Shown piece by piece: positions 39,601 through 43,499 of a DNA stretch of 64,000 nucleotides. The position numbers and the translations under genes were made by a program. The notes beneath the pieces were generated by a model, which made no database searches, had not been told where the DNA came from, and saw only the letters and a list, made by a program, of their open reading frames with translations. Origin of the DNA: Halocaridina rubra. Taxonomy: Eukaryota > Arthropoda > Malacostraca > Decapoda > Atyidae. Location: contig JAXCGZ010005691.1 of assembly GCA_037179515.1 (NCBI GenBank), forward strand, positions 147,001 to 211,000, given 5' to 3'. Position 1 is the first letter of the stretch. Each line of letters starts with the position of its first letter.

Positions 39601-42600
39601 CCAGATTCTAAGATATAATCACCCTACCTTTTTCTGCATTTTATGTATCAATATTAATCCCCATTAAGGGAGTGACCACAGGCAGATTGGAGCTGGGAAA
39701 TTGAGGCTGGAAGCCCTTTCCAACACTCTGCAGTGGGCTAAATTGTTCCCTTACCTGTGGTGAGGACCTCGACAGCCGCAGGAATGTGGAAATGAGGGAG
39801 TCGTGCTCTTACAAGATTTTCTTTGGTCATGTGATACAATTTATCCGCTGTGTCAGTGAATAAATTGTTCTGCTTCTCTAGTAAAGCCATTATGTGCTGC
39901 AAAAATAATATATGAAAAATATACCTCTTCCGTGTTCTACATGTCATAAAAGTCAAATAAGATACGAAAAATTCGGTTACAATACACAGATTCAAGAATG
40001 CCTCCTCCGTGTTCTTCTGCATGTTATGAAAGTTAAATATCAAATGATAGTTTACGGTAAATATATTCACTTCTCTCGATAAGAGGAGCAAGAATGCCTT
40101 CTCTGTGTTCTCCTGCATGTCATAAGTCAAATAATATATCAAAATATAGCTTACAGAATTTACACCTAGTTCTCAGAATAACGCGGAGATAGGTTCTCAG
40201 AAGTGACGGGTAAATGGAAAATCGCGTGAAAAAACGAGTCATTTTCCATAGCAAACAATGATGAAGGGCATAGCTCGTTCTGCAACCGTCCATAGACACA
40301 CTATACCAAAGATATAAGATAAGTAAAACATATTTTATAAGTACATAACAAAGCAGAAAGACCTGTAGTTATTTATATTAACATGCAAATAGTGTACAGT
40401 ATAAAAGATATACAAATTTACTGTATAATAACAAATTAATGCCCTCTATTTTGCCATTGGCAACAGGCTTACACTGGGACGTGCATGGTGGCCAGACACA
40501 CTATACCATAGATATAAGATAGGTGAAACATATTTTATTACATAACAAAGCAGAAAGACCTGTAGTTATTTATATTTACATGCAAAAAGTGTACAGTATT
40601 AAAGATATACGGATTTAATATTCAGTAAACAAATTAATGCACTCTATCATGCCAGTGGGAACAGGCTTAGCATGGGACGTGCATGGTGGCCAGTGTTGCC
40701 AGATAAAGCAGGTTTTTATTTTCAAATGTATGGTACATTTTAAGATATATATCAATTACAAGATGGTAGTACTATAATTTAAATAAAAATGTACTTCATC
40801 CTTAAGATACTTGAAATAACTTACCAGCTTACATGTATATTTTTTATATTTACCACATCTCTCATTCATCTAGTCTAGCAACAATGATGGTGGCAGTGGG
40901 GACGAGGATGCATACGTTTTGTCGCACTTCCGTATCAGCTGATGCACCCTCACACAATACTTCCCTGACGATATTATATTAAAAATATGTTTGCTCATTG
41001 TTCTTAATGCTTTTTTTTTATTTTCTTCATAACATCCGATCGCATTAAGCGGTAGAGGAGGAGTAGGATGCGGGAGAACGAACCTCTATCAGCAATCGTT
41101 TTGCTACTTCCATATCAGCTGATGCACCCTCACATGCTATTTCCCTGACGATGTTATATTGAAAATATGTTTGCTGTTTGTTCTTAATGCTTTTTTTCAA
41201 TTTTCTTCATAATATCCGATCGCATTAAGCGGTAGAATAGGAGGAGGAAGGCGGAAAAGTGCCTCCAAGGCGGTTGATTTTTACTAAAATGAAAAATTTT
41301 TTCGAATTTTTTTGCATGGGCGTTATTCACAAATTTCGTATTTTTTTACTATTATTTTTTGGGGGCGTTATTGCAATTTCGCAGTTAAAAAAAAATACGG
41401 AAAAAAGGAACAAGCTGTACATTCATTTCCACGAGGAGGGGACAAAAATGCCTCCTCTGTGTTCTCCTGCATGTCATAAAAAGTAAAGAAAATAAGAAAA
41501 ATATAGTTTATGGTAAATACATTCTTACTCCACCCCTTGAGGTGGAGTAAGAATACTTCCTCTGTGCTCTCCTGCACATTATAAAAGTCAACTAAAATAT
41601 GAAAGATTAGTTTACAGCAAATTTATTAATTTCCCTGAGGATTGGATAAGAATGCCTCCTCCGTGTTCTCCTGCATGCCATAAAAGTCAAATTATAAACC
41701 AAAAGTTAGTTTATGGTAAATAACCTCATGCCCCTTAAGAGGAACAGGAATACCTCCACATCTATCTTCTCCTGCATGTCATAAATGTTGAATAAATGTT
41801 GCAGAGTGAAGGGGTTGCAAATCCCCTCAGGGAAAGACTACATTATCCTCATTCCCGTGTCATGAGTCGACTAAATTGGTCAGTGAGGGGACTGGGAATC
41901 CCTTCCTTTGTATCTTCCACAAAAATTCAAGTATTTTGCTTTAACTAAGCCACCCCCTTAGAAAGAGGATTATAGCTTTAGAATATAAATAGAATTAGCA
42001 CCATCATTAACAGTCCGTCAAGAACCACCTTTTAATAGAAAATACAAACGGTGACTAATTTACTTACATTACACTTATCGACTTTAGAGGCACTCGCTGC
42101 CCACTTGACCAATGCCAACAAGCGAACATAAAGCTGCCTCGTTCTCTGCGCATACTGAACTATGTCTACTTTCTTATCGACGTCGCTCTTTCTGGGTAAA
42201 CTGTTAACCAAAACAAAAATGTAAGTTCATTTCACATGAAATTATTTAACAGTTAAAAGCTATTGCCATTAAGTATCTTTAATCAAAAGTTCTTGTATAA
42301 AGTACACATTAAACACAGAACATAGGTCCAAGAACACTACAAAGCTTCATTATAAAAACAATTAGAAATCAAGGTTTTTTCGTTACTATAAGTTTTTCCT
42401 GTTGATATGTGTCAGTATTAATCCCTGTTCAGATGAGGGAGGACACAAACAGGCTGAAACAGGGGAATTAAGATTGGATTCTCTTTCTAAAGCCCTGCAG
42501 AGGGCTCAAACACAGATCTGTCATTTTGAGTCGAGAACTCTATCCACTGGACTATCAAGGTCCCCAGATATCAAAAAGAAGTTAACGGTATGAAGGCTAA

Positions 42601-43267
42601 GAATACAATATATCATCAGAATTTTATATTGTCACTTGATGGAGTGGTTGAGTTTTACACACATTACCAAACTTGGCATAAATGACACAAGGATCAGTGC
42701 AGATGCTTCTCTACTTATGAACAACCAATTCAGGAACATTTGCAGATACGAACTAAAACCTATCCATAATGTACCCATGTATTAATGTAGGCATTACTGT
42801 ACTGTGCAGTATTATTAGATTTTTATAACTGTATTGAAATTCATTAATACTTTATACTTTATGTTTTATGTAGTAGTTAAGTGTCTTTAGTCTAAGTACT
42901 GTACAGTACTGTACATGTATCTATTGTACAGTAATTTTTTTTTTTTTACCTAAAGACAACTTACGAACAATTCTACTTACAAACGAACTTCTGGAACCTA
43001 ACTCGTCCATAAGTGGAGAAGTGTCTGTATTTACGTTAAGGTGCAATACAAAATGAAATAACTGAAGTTTTTGGTCTTGAAATATCATCTCTTTAATACT
43101 TACATTTCAGCCAAATTTAGGAGATCGGAGTAAGTGCGCTGATTGATGTACTGTATGAGGACCCCAAGCGATATTGTTCCCATCTGTCCACCCATAGAGC
43201 CCACAGTTTCCATGGCCCCCCCACCACTCCCACTCTCCAGTGGGGTAGGAGTGGGAGTCGGCACCAT
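14128..43267 (-). CDS. MED14: Mediator complex subunit 14 gene, 21 coding exons, 3' end outside window
   Basis: MED14 (Rgr1/TRAP170/CRSP150) is the nuclear scaffold subunit that joins the head, middle and tail modules of Mediator, the RNA polymerase II coactivator. I recognised it by collinear similarity of 21 minus-strand exons to animal MED14: the N-terminal [18 protein letters not shown] block, [44 protein letters not shown], the [12 protein letters not shown] segment, the Ser/Pro-rich linker, and the LTHDAF and LVEQFLG blocks. Exon lengths sum to 3630 nt (1210 codons) with no frame conflict. All introns are GT-AG except intron 7, which appears to be GC-AG. Human MED14 is about 1450 residues, so roughly the last 200 are missing; no matching exon was found below 14128. 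Exons are listed separately. The protein is highly conserved and the frame is open throughout, so I infer a functional gene. Confidence 0.93.
14328..14635 (-). mobile_element. MITE M1 copy 1 (TA-flanked, ~308 bp)
   Basis: Begins TACAGACGCTCACC and ends in the inverse of TACAGACACATTCAG. The interior is rich in GTACAGTAC palindromes and TTATGTTTTATG. No coding capacity. Lies ~96 bp from MED14 exon 21. Confidence 0.8.
14640..15900. other. Intron stretch without recognised gene
   Basis: Holds a 29 bp direct duplication (GCATGATCCCAATGTAAAGG at 14930-14995) and a loose ~45 bp repeat near 15040-15140. Two plus-strand open frames at 15314-15568 and 15558-15818 match nothing I recognise and lie in ordinary A/T-rich sequence. 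Confidence 0.6.
15904..15988. repeat. (AAT)n microsatellite
   Basis: About 28 AAT/AATAAT units with one CAT interruption, directly at the tail of a SINE. Confidence 0.96.
15989..16182 (-). mobile_element. tRNA-derived SINE family 2
   Basis: Minus strand: box A-like CTAGTACAGTGGTAACGCGC, box B-like GATCGGTTCCCGTCC, then body TTTAAGCTGTTTACTGGC and CTGCTGTGGTTGG. A plus-strand relative lies at 59494-59640. An (AAT)n tail is at its 3' end. Confidence 0.72.
16190..16670. repeat. Tandem repeat of ~140 bp, three to four units
   Basis: Each unit contains variants of ATACTGTATTTATCTTGCTG, GTGTTTTACCGTATAAATTG and GCAAATAGTTCTTGATAACC. Confidence 0.65.
17217..17930 (-). mobile_element. 3' end of a third LINE (RT C-terminal), 5' truncated
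   Basis: The frame 17924-17412 reads [38 protein letters not shown] and [20 protein letters not shown], the region after the RT palm in Jockey/CR1-like LINEs. The 3' UTR ends CTGCCTATCCCGGTGTCGCA and a poly-A tail (poly-T at 17217-17229 on the plus strand). It begins inside a unit of the exon 20 minisatellite. Confidence 0.75.
17909..18494 (-). repeat. 31 bp minisatellite built from the exon 20 splice donor
   Basis: About 19 units of 31 bp. In gene orientation each unit carries CTCTCCTGCCCAG followed by GTAAGC, GTTAGC, GTATGC or similar, then an A/T-rich spacer. The first unit in transcription order is continuous with the true donor of exon 20. Units vary (some read AGCTCAG or lose the GT), and a five-unit block is itself repeated (17945-18110 against 18120-18280). 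Confidence 0.9.
18495..18610 (-). CDS. MED14: MED14 coding exon 20
   Basis: Enters in phase 1 and encodes [15 protein letters not shown], then [20 protein letters not shown] and PAQ. Human MED14 has RKLPQRSWAASIPTILTHSAL here. Acceptor TTTGCAG, donor GCCCAG|GTAGGC, ends in phase 0. The sequence around the donor is the founder-like unit of the minisatellite at 17909-18494. Confidence 0.88.
18939..19197 (-). CDS. MED14: MED14 coding exon 19, Ser/Pro-rich linker
   Basis: Encodes a low-complexity linker with repeated SP pairs ([38 protein letters not shown]), as in the family's disordered region before the C-terminal domain. Acceptor ATTTTCAG. The donor CCTG|GTAATA is suboptimal; if it is not used, translation ends at an in-frame TAG at 18924-18922. 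Phase 1 fits the next exon. Confidence 0.9.
19470..19835. repeat. ~37 bp tandem repeat abutting exon 18 donor
   Basis: About nine to ten units with core AAAAATAGCTAGTAAATAG, AGCCATACAAAAAGTGATC. The unit next to exon 18 begins at the donor GT itself. Units differ by several substitutions. Confidence 0.75.
19836..20045 (-). CDS. MED14: MED14 coding exon 18
   Basis: Encodes [29 protein letters not shown] and a Pro-rich tail ending SPHPGGITQ, 70 codons. Human has [28 protein letters not shown]. Acceptor CTTTCAG, donor GCAG|GTAGCT. A 37 bp tandem repeat starts directly downstream of the donor. Confidence 0.93.
20094..20166. repeat. (ATT)n microsatellite
   Basis: Imperfect at the edges, with ATC interruptions. 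Confidence 0.95.
20470..20567. repeat. (ATT)n microsatellite
   Basis: About 32 ATT units with one ACT interruption. Confidence 0.96.
20952..21125 (+). mobile_element. tRNA-derived SINE family 1
   Basis: Head GGGGACCACAGTTACACAGT, GTTTAGAGCGCTCAACTCG, box B-like TGTTTAATCCCACC; body AGGAAGGGCGTCCAGTCTTA; 3' end CATTCGAATGGGGATTAA and AAAATGGCAAAC. Confidence 0.78.
21173..21358 (-). CDS. MED14: MED14 coding exon 17
   Basis: Encodes [38 protein letters not shown] and PVQGLK, 62 codons. Human has [39 protein letters not shown]. Acceptor TATTGCAG, donor AAA|GTAAGA. Confidence 0.94.
21405..21565 (+). repeat. Interspersed repeat R3
   Basis: AGGGACAGTGATAGCACTTG, GGGGCAAGAGCCTAAGCC and GGCCCAGTGATCTCCACG recur in a tandem array at 26638-27255 and partly at 24190-24240. 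Nature unknown. Confidence 0.55.
21740..21905 (+). mobile_element. tRNA-derived SINE family 1
   Basis: Head GGGACTGCGGTATAACAGTG, GTTAGAGCACTCAACTCAGG and CCGTGTTGGAATCCACAGC; 3' end CTCTGTCCACCTCAACTAAA. Confidence 0.78.
22796..22983 (-). CDS. MED14: MED14 coding exon 16
   Basis: Encodes [40 protein letters not shown] and IHLAIHDK, equivalent to human NCHNTILHQLQEMFN..TQAPLNAINKLP. Acceptor TAATCGCAG, donor AAG|GTAAGT, ends in phase 0. Confidence 0.9.
23120..23465 (+). mobile_element. Two tandem tRNA-derived SINE family 1 copies
   Basis: Copy one, ~23125-23285: GTAATAGCGCAGTATTTAGA, CATCCGAACCC, AGGAAGGGCATCCAGCC and AAACTGGGGAATAATTGG. Copy two, ~23305-23465: CACTGCAGTACAGTACTTAG, GTGAGCCCGCC, AAAGGGCATCTACT and TGTGTCCACC. 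Confidence 0.75.
23545..23715 (-). mobile_element. tRNA-derived SINE family 1
   Basis: Minus strand: GGGGCCGCAGTAGCACAGTG, GTAGAGTGCATGAGTCGGGA, box B-like GCGGGTTTGATCCC (the 24 bp around it duplicated), AAGGGCATCCATC, then CTCCAGCATGTCTGTGTCC. The clearest family member. Confidence 0.82.
23766..23948 (+). repeat. Interspersed repeat R4
   Basis: CCATAATCCCTCTTATAAGA, GGTGGCTGAGTCAAAGCAAA, GGAGAAAAATACAAAGGAG and GTATTCTTGCCCCCC. Relatives at 33309-33470, 33525-33835 (two) and 41815-41985 (minus). Confidence 0.65.
23982..24167 (-). CDS. MED14: MED14 coding exon 15
   Basis: Starts with a Ser-rich run from AGC codons ([14 protein letters not shown]), then [20 protein letters not shown] and KKLFVLSFG. 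Human has VRVYNYRKLILCYGTTKG..FHISLG. Acceptor CCAACAG, donor TTTG|GTATGT, ends in phase 1. Its 5' half and acceptor are duplicated upstream near 24291. Confidence 0.9.
24231..24360 (-). repeat. Duplicate of the exon 15 start, acceptor and upstream intron
   Basis: Matches exon 15 from CATTTCACTTA through the acceptor CCAACAG (boundary at 24291) and on into the intron (GGTTAAGGGTCTCTAATG), about 124 bp from the real copy. The AGC run of the exon is shortened. Confidence 0.8.
24665..25860. repeat. Minisatellite, ~85 bp unit, about 14 units
   Basis: Unit core GTGAGGAGTGAACATAAATG, AGCGAGAGAGAGGGCAGATG, TGTTGTTGTTGCGTGAAG and TGCAATTTCATT. Units are well diverged. No similarity to neighbouring exons 14 or 15 was seen. 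Confidence 0.88.
26140..26312 (-). mobile_element. tRNA-derived SINE family 1
   Basis: Minus strand: GGAGATCGCAGTATCGCATT, box B-like AGTTCAAACTCA, AAGGGCACCCAGCCTTAATT, CCCCCGCTCCAACATGTCTC and TGTCCACCCCTGCTCGAAA. Confidence 0.75.
26339..26570 (-). CDS. MED14: MED14 coding exon 14
   Basis: Encodes [39 protein letters not shown] and [20 protein letters not shown]. Human has RHVYLTYENLLSE..FLNDWNSIARLYECVLEFA. Acceptor TTTGCAG, donor TAGAG|GTATAT, ends in phase 1. Confidence 0.92.
26638..27255 (+). repeat. Tandem array of repeat R3, four ~137 bp units
   Basis: Units share TTTAGCACTACAGCATGACT, AGCCAGGGCCCAAGCC, GGACCCAATGATCTCCAAG and CAATGAAATACATGACCC. Confidence 0.8.
27398..27571 (-). 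CDS. MED14: MED14 coding exon 13
   Basis: Encodes [37 protein letters not shown] and RIQVTVAM, 58 codons, parallel to the human HAIRLLKIPPCKGITEET segment. Acceptor GAATGAACAG has a weak pyrimidine tract; donor ATG|GTAAGA. Phase 0 at both ends. Confidence 0.87.
27712..27800 (-). mobile_element. tRNA-derived SINE family 1, 3' part
   Basis: Minus strand: AAGGACTCGCAGCCTTATTT, CCCCAGCTCCAACCTGTCTC, then CTTTCAAAAGGGGATTAACA. The head is missing. Confidence 0.65.
27839..27920 (-). repeat. Duplicate of the exon 12 donor-side intron
   Basis: ATG|GTATTTTTATTATTTG at boundary 27861 repeats the real donor sequence GTATTTTAGTTATTTG located 60 bp away at 27921. Only the intronic half and a few bases are clearly shared. 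Confidence 0.55.
27921..28084 (-). CDS. MED14: MED14 coding exon 12
   Basis: Encodes a basic stretch ([19 protein letters not shown]) that could be a nuclear localisation signal, then [20 protein letters not shown]. Human has SKKTKRAG..LAHFVAMCDTNMPF. Acceptor TGTTTTAG, donor GGAAG|GTATTT, ends in phase 0. Confidence 0.9.
28311..28515 (-). CDS. MED14: MED14 coding exon 11
   Basis: Encodes [20 protein letters not shown], then [20 protein letters not shown] and [13 protein letters not shown]. Acceptor TTTTGTAG, donor GATG|GTTAGT, ends in phase 1. The exon start and acceptor recur in the upstream intron near 29089 and 29173. Confidence 0.88.
28516..29204 (-). repeat. Tandem repeat next to exon 11, with copies of its acceptor
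   Basis: 28530-29040 holds about four ~120 bp units containing GTATAGATGTTCTACTAAGG and AGGCTAGCAAGAAAC. At 29023-29105 and 29120-29185 the sequence returns to a copy of the exon 11 start with acceptor-like AG at boundaries 29089 and 29173. A third, degenerate copy lies at 29541-29610, on the far side of an inserted Tigger element. Confidence 0.7.
29205..29537 (-). mobile_element. Tigger/pogo-type DNA transposon remnant
   Basis: TIRs CAGGGGGTTATCGACTTATG and the inverse of CAGGGGGTCCTTGGTTTACG, each flanked by TA. The minus strand keeps the first ~40 codons of a transposase: [19 protein letters not shown] then [13 protein letters not shown], the usual Tigger N-terminus ahead of the HTH. The rest is deleted. 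Confidence 0.85.
29855..30014 (-). CDS. MED14: MED14 coding exon 10
   Basis: Encodes [38 protein letters not shown] and HPGYVL. Human shows FWLGQQRCKQSIKHLP and YSTHPIGNLSKNKLFI at the same place. Acceptor TTCTTAG, donor TTTTG|GTAAGC, ends in phase 0. Confidence 0.92.
30055..30345. repeat. Minisatellite, ~36 bp unit, about eight units
   Basis: Unit core AGGTAAAGGAGAACAAAGGA and CCAGACAAAGGGTATAAAGG; begins ~40 bp upstream of exon 10. Confidence 0.82.
30530..30617. repeat. (AAT)n microsatellite
   Basis: AAT units with GAT, AAC and AGT interruptions. Confidence 0.95.
30845..30960 (-). mobile_element. tRNA-derived SINE family 1, 3' part
   Basis: Minus strand: ATGTTTGAGCCTACCG, TTAGGAAGGGCATTCAGTC, CTCCATCATGTCAGTGTCC and CTCTATGGAATGGGATTAAT. 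Confidence 0.7.
31079..31424 (-). mobile_element. RTE-type LINE 3' fragment
   Basis: Minus frame [38 protein letters not shown] and [18 protein letters not shown] to a stop at 31077-31079: the C-terminus of RTE-family reverse transcriptases. About 90% similar by eye to the copies at 61198-61835. Confidence 0.88.
31581..31788 (-). CDS. MED14: MED14 coding exon 9
   Basis: Encodes [37 protein letters not shown] and LISQLR. It corresponds to the human ALVVPILEPCG..HIFVDLHSG region. Acceptor ATCTAG, donor TTAAG|GTATGT, ends in phase 2. An RTE fragment lies about 160 bp downstream in the intron. Confidence 0.9.
32106..32411 (+). mobile_element. MITE M1 copy 2
   Basis: TGCAAACACTCCCAAGCTTA at one end, inverse of TACAATAGCTCCCGTACTTA at the other; interior AGTACTTAGGCTGAAGTAAG and AATAAAACATAAAG as in copies 1, 3 and 4. 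Confidence 0.78.
32425..32578 (-). mobile_element. tRNA-derived SINE family 1
   Basis: Minus strand: GGGGGCCACGGTAGCTCAGT, GTGGATTGTGTGTGTTGGGA, TTGGTTTGATCCC, GGAATGGCATGCCATAATTT; the 3' end is shortened. Confidence 0.75.
32803..32950 (-). CDS. MED14: MED14 coding exon 8
   Basis: Encodes [20 protein letters not shown] and [18 protein letters not shown]; human has LVERAMKIDHLSIEKLL. Acceptor TTGTTCCAG, donor AAAAAT|GTAAGT, ends in phase 1. Confidence 0.93.
33309..33835 (+). repeat. Three copies of interspersed repeat R4
   Basis: AAAGCCATAATCACCTTATG (33311), GACATCTTATAAGAGGGATG (33537) and a third, headless unit from ~33690 (AAAAATACAAAGGAGGGGAT) follow one another with the same interior order as the copy at 23766. 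Confidence 0.62.
33836..34980. mobile_element. TA-flanked DNA transposon with a LINE fragment inside
   Basis: Ends GGGAGTCCTCATATAACGTC and the inverse of GGAGTCCTCATATAATGTC, both bordered by TA. Interior ends carry ACTTACGTC and GACTTAAGTCG-type motifs as in Tigger/mariner elements. No transposase was recognised. Confidence 0.72.
33905..34335 (+). pseudogene. CR1-like RT fragment
   Basis: Reads [59 protein letters not shown] and PDEI, a stop, then [20 protein letters not shown]. This is the N-terminal part of a CR1/L2-type RT, from a family different to the main CR1. Confidence 0.72.
35056..35253 (-). CDS. MED14: MED14 coding exon 7, apparently with a GC donor
   Basis: Encodes [29 protein letters not shown] and [17 protein letters not shown], 66 codons. 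The only splice that joins in frame to exon 8 and restores the family spacing (SLSSK then ESEIAERA) uses AAG|GCTTGT; downstream GT sites each create a stop at the junction. The acceptor and first ~40 nt of this exon are present twice more upstream (35292-35420). Confidence 0.88.
35257..35421 (-). repeat. Two extra tandem copies of the exon 7 acceptor and exon start
   Basis: Sequence equivalent to the first ~40 nt of exon 7 plus its acceptor recurs with boundaries at 35327 and 35404, periods 74 and 77 bp. Both keep an AG acceptor (ATGCAG, CCTCAG) and both still read [12 protein letters not shown] and [12 protein letters not shown], so they retain the exon's frame. Confidence 0.88.
35655..36095 (+). 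mobile_element. Cluster of tRNA-derived SINE family 1 copies
   Basis: A full copy at ~35657-35825 (GGGACCAAAGTAGATTAATG, GTTAGAGCCCACTGC, AACCTATCTGTGTCCACCCC), a head at ~35873-35985 (GGGGACAGTGGTAGAGTAGT) and a 3' end at ~36045-36095 (CCCATAGTGGGGGATTAAC). Confidence 0.72.
36223..36354 (-). CDS. MED14: MED14 coding exon 6
   Basis: Encodes [19 protein letters not shown] and [18 protein letters not shown], 44 codons. The human equivalent is IHQLVQSRL..LHSFCLSLQLEVLHSQT. The acceptor has an uninterrupted T tract; donor AAG|GTGAGT. Confidence 0.93.
36477..36779 (+). mobile_element. MITE M1 copy 3 (best preserved ends)
   Basis: TACAGACACTCCCCTACTTA and the inverse of TACAGACGCTCCCCTTCTTA, a TIR of at least 24 bp, both ends with TA. 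303 bp, noncoding. Confidence 0.85.
36962..37123 (-). CDS. MED14: MED14 coding exon 5
   Basis: Encodes [20 protein letters not shown] and [20 protein letters not shown], 54 codons, nearly identical in spacing to the human protein. Acceptor TTTCCAG, donor GCAG|GTTAGC, phase 0 at both ends. Confidence 0.94.
37259..37606 (+). CDS. Unrecognised 115-residue ORF in MED14 intron 4
   Basis: Opposite strand to MED14. Starts [20 protein letters not shown], middle [20 protein letters not shown] and [20 protein letters not shown], end [16 protein letters not shown]. Composition is protein-like rather than simple sequence, and both ATG and stop are present. No intron signals or family match are visible to me. 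It could be a piece of a mobile-element gene or a retropseudogene. Confidence 0.3.
   Translation: MPHSTRNQRHAIASVLAPILFRNNPAEFKKKFDVDQASAQACEMMQAALRRLINTINSLSCKDLFEWECCLGANSLVPDILDPDFWESDFWAPVAKLVVAKLTGTIMPAPKYTKL
37690..37815 (+). repeat. Interspersed repeat R5 (shares its end with the LINE at 17217)
   Basis: CCAGGGCTCGATAAGGACAA and TTGCCTGTCCCAGGGTCA resemble the 3' UTR of the LINE at 17217-17930 in inverse. Other copies: 14045-14100, 39360-39465, 43375-43498, 44385-44520 (minus), and both arms of the fold-back at 3393. Confidence 0.6.
38046..38203 (-). CDS. MED14: MED14 coding exon 4
   Basis: Encodes [19 protein letters not shown] and [19 protein letters not shown]; human MED14 has CIRDKIIPPDPI and LRHRLVTTDLPPQL here. 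Acceptor CATTTTCAG, donor AGA|GTATGT, ends in phase 0. Confidence 0.92.
38265..38760. repeat. Tandem repeat, ~60-70 bp unit, about eight units
   Basis: Variants of GACAATTGCCCCTAG, AACAGCCCCTAACTCTTAAT and GCAAAAGCAGGTAATTGCCC. Confidence 0.8.
38888..39010 (-). mobile_element. tRNA-derived SINE family 1, partial
   Basis: Minus strand: CCCGTGTTCAAACCCTCTGC, ATTCTCACTTCCCCTGC and CCCAGTTTGAATGGGGATTT. Confidence 0.68.
39172..39335 (-). mobile_element. tRNA-derived SINE family 1
   Basis: Minus strand: GGGGATCGCAGTAATGTTGG, GACTTGGAGGGTGACAG, CAAGCTCACTGCGAGG, CCCCAGCTCCAATCTGTCTG. Confidence 0.72.
39640..39737 (-). mobile_element. tRNA-derived SINE family 1, 3' part
   Basis: Minus strand: AGCCCACTGCAGAGTGTTGG, TTTCCCAGCTCCAATCTGCC and CTTAATGGGGATTAATATTG; ends within 20 bp of the exon 3 donor. 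Confidence 0.68.
39755..39896 (-). CDS. MED14: MED14 coding exon 3
   Basis: Encodes [20 protein letters not shown] and [18 protein letters not shown], matching the human block with TADRL, ARLP and IDVLTTG. Acceptor TTTTTGCAG, donor CACAG|GTAAGG, ends in phase 1. Confidence 0.93.
39905..40160. repeat. Tandem repeat T1, left half
   Basis: Units of ~100-120 bp with AAGAATGCCTCCTCCGTGTT, CTCCTGCATGTCATAAAAG and TAGTTTACGGTAAATA. The array is split by the element at 40165-41430. Confidence 0.72.
40165..41430. mobile_element. Unclassified A/T-rich element with two internal duplications
   Basis: Splits tandem repeat T1. Contains a ~195 bp direct repeat (~40300 and ~40495; ACACTATACCAAAGATATAA, CAAAGCAGAAAGACCTGTAG) and a second ~185 bp direct repeat (~40930 and ~41105; TATCAGCTGATGCACCCTCA, CCGATCGCATTAAGCGGTAG). 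The ends contain AATCGCG-like motifs seen in Tigger-type elements, but I could not pair the termini. Confidence 0.5.
41435..41800. repeat. Tandem repeat T1, right half
   Basis: Four units continuing the array at 39905 (AAAATGCCTCCTCTGTGTTC, TCCTGCATGTCATAAAAAG). Confidence 0.72.
41815..41985 (-). repeat. Interspersed repeat R4, inverted copy
   Basis: Minus strand: CTATAATCCTCTTTCTAAGG, GGTGGCTTAGTTAAAGCAAA and CAGTCCCCTCACTGACC. Confidence 0.62.
42068..42200 (-). CDS. MED14: MED14 coding exon 2
   Basis: Encodes [18 protein letters not shown].. through LLALVKWA, among the best conserved parts of the family. Acceptor GGTTAACAG, donor AAT|GTAAGT; enters in phase 2 and leaves in phase 0. Confidence 0.93.
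42405..42572 (-). mobile_element. tRNA-derived SINE family 1
   Basis: Minus strand: GGGGACCTTGATAGTCCAGT, GGATAGAGTTCTCGACTCA, TGTTTGAGCCCTCTGC, CCCCTGTTTCAGCCTGTTTG and CATCTGAACAGGGATTAAT. Confidence 0.75.
42698..43029 (-). mobile_element. MITE M1 copy 4
   Basis: Same orientation and interior as copy 1 (TTATGTTTTATGTAGTAGTT, CTGTACAGTACTGTACATG); one end is the inverse of TACAGACACTTCTCCACTTA. Ends 75 bp before the exon 1 donor. Confidence 0.78.
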
Positions 43268-43311
43268 TGCGGGGGGGAGTCTCTTGATAAAGCCGTACAG
43301 AGCAATGCTTG
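43104..43311 (-). CDS. MED14: MED14 coding exon 1 (ATG at 43267)
   Basis: Acceptor TTTTGCAG precedes 43311; 43268-43311 is 5' UTR and the ATG is at 43267-43265. The start [13 protein letters not shown] is chosen because it opens a Pro/Gly-rich leader of the kind seen in other animal MED14 proteins. The frame stays open upstream to the splice site, but without another conserved Met. The exon ends with the conserved [10 protein letters not shown] block and donor AAAT|GTAAGT, phase 2. Confidence 0.88.
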
Positions 43312-43499
43312 CTGCAAAAGCAGGCATGGAAAAATTAATTAGCAGAAAAATCAACTACAAAACAATACCAAGTATTGTGCATCATGCTCTTGTTTCTGTC
43401 TTGTCCTTAAACTTTTACTTTTTCTTCATCTCAATCTTTTCTTGGTGCCCAGGCCTGTTAAAGGCAGTTTTCTTGCCTGTCCCAGTGTCACACTAAAAA

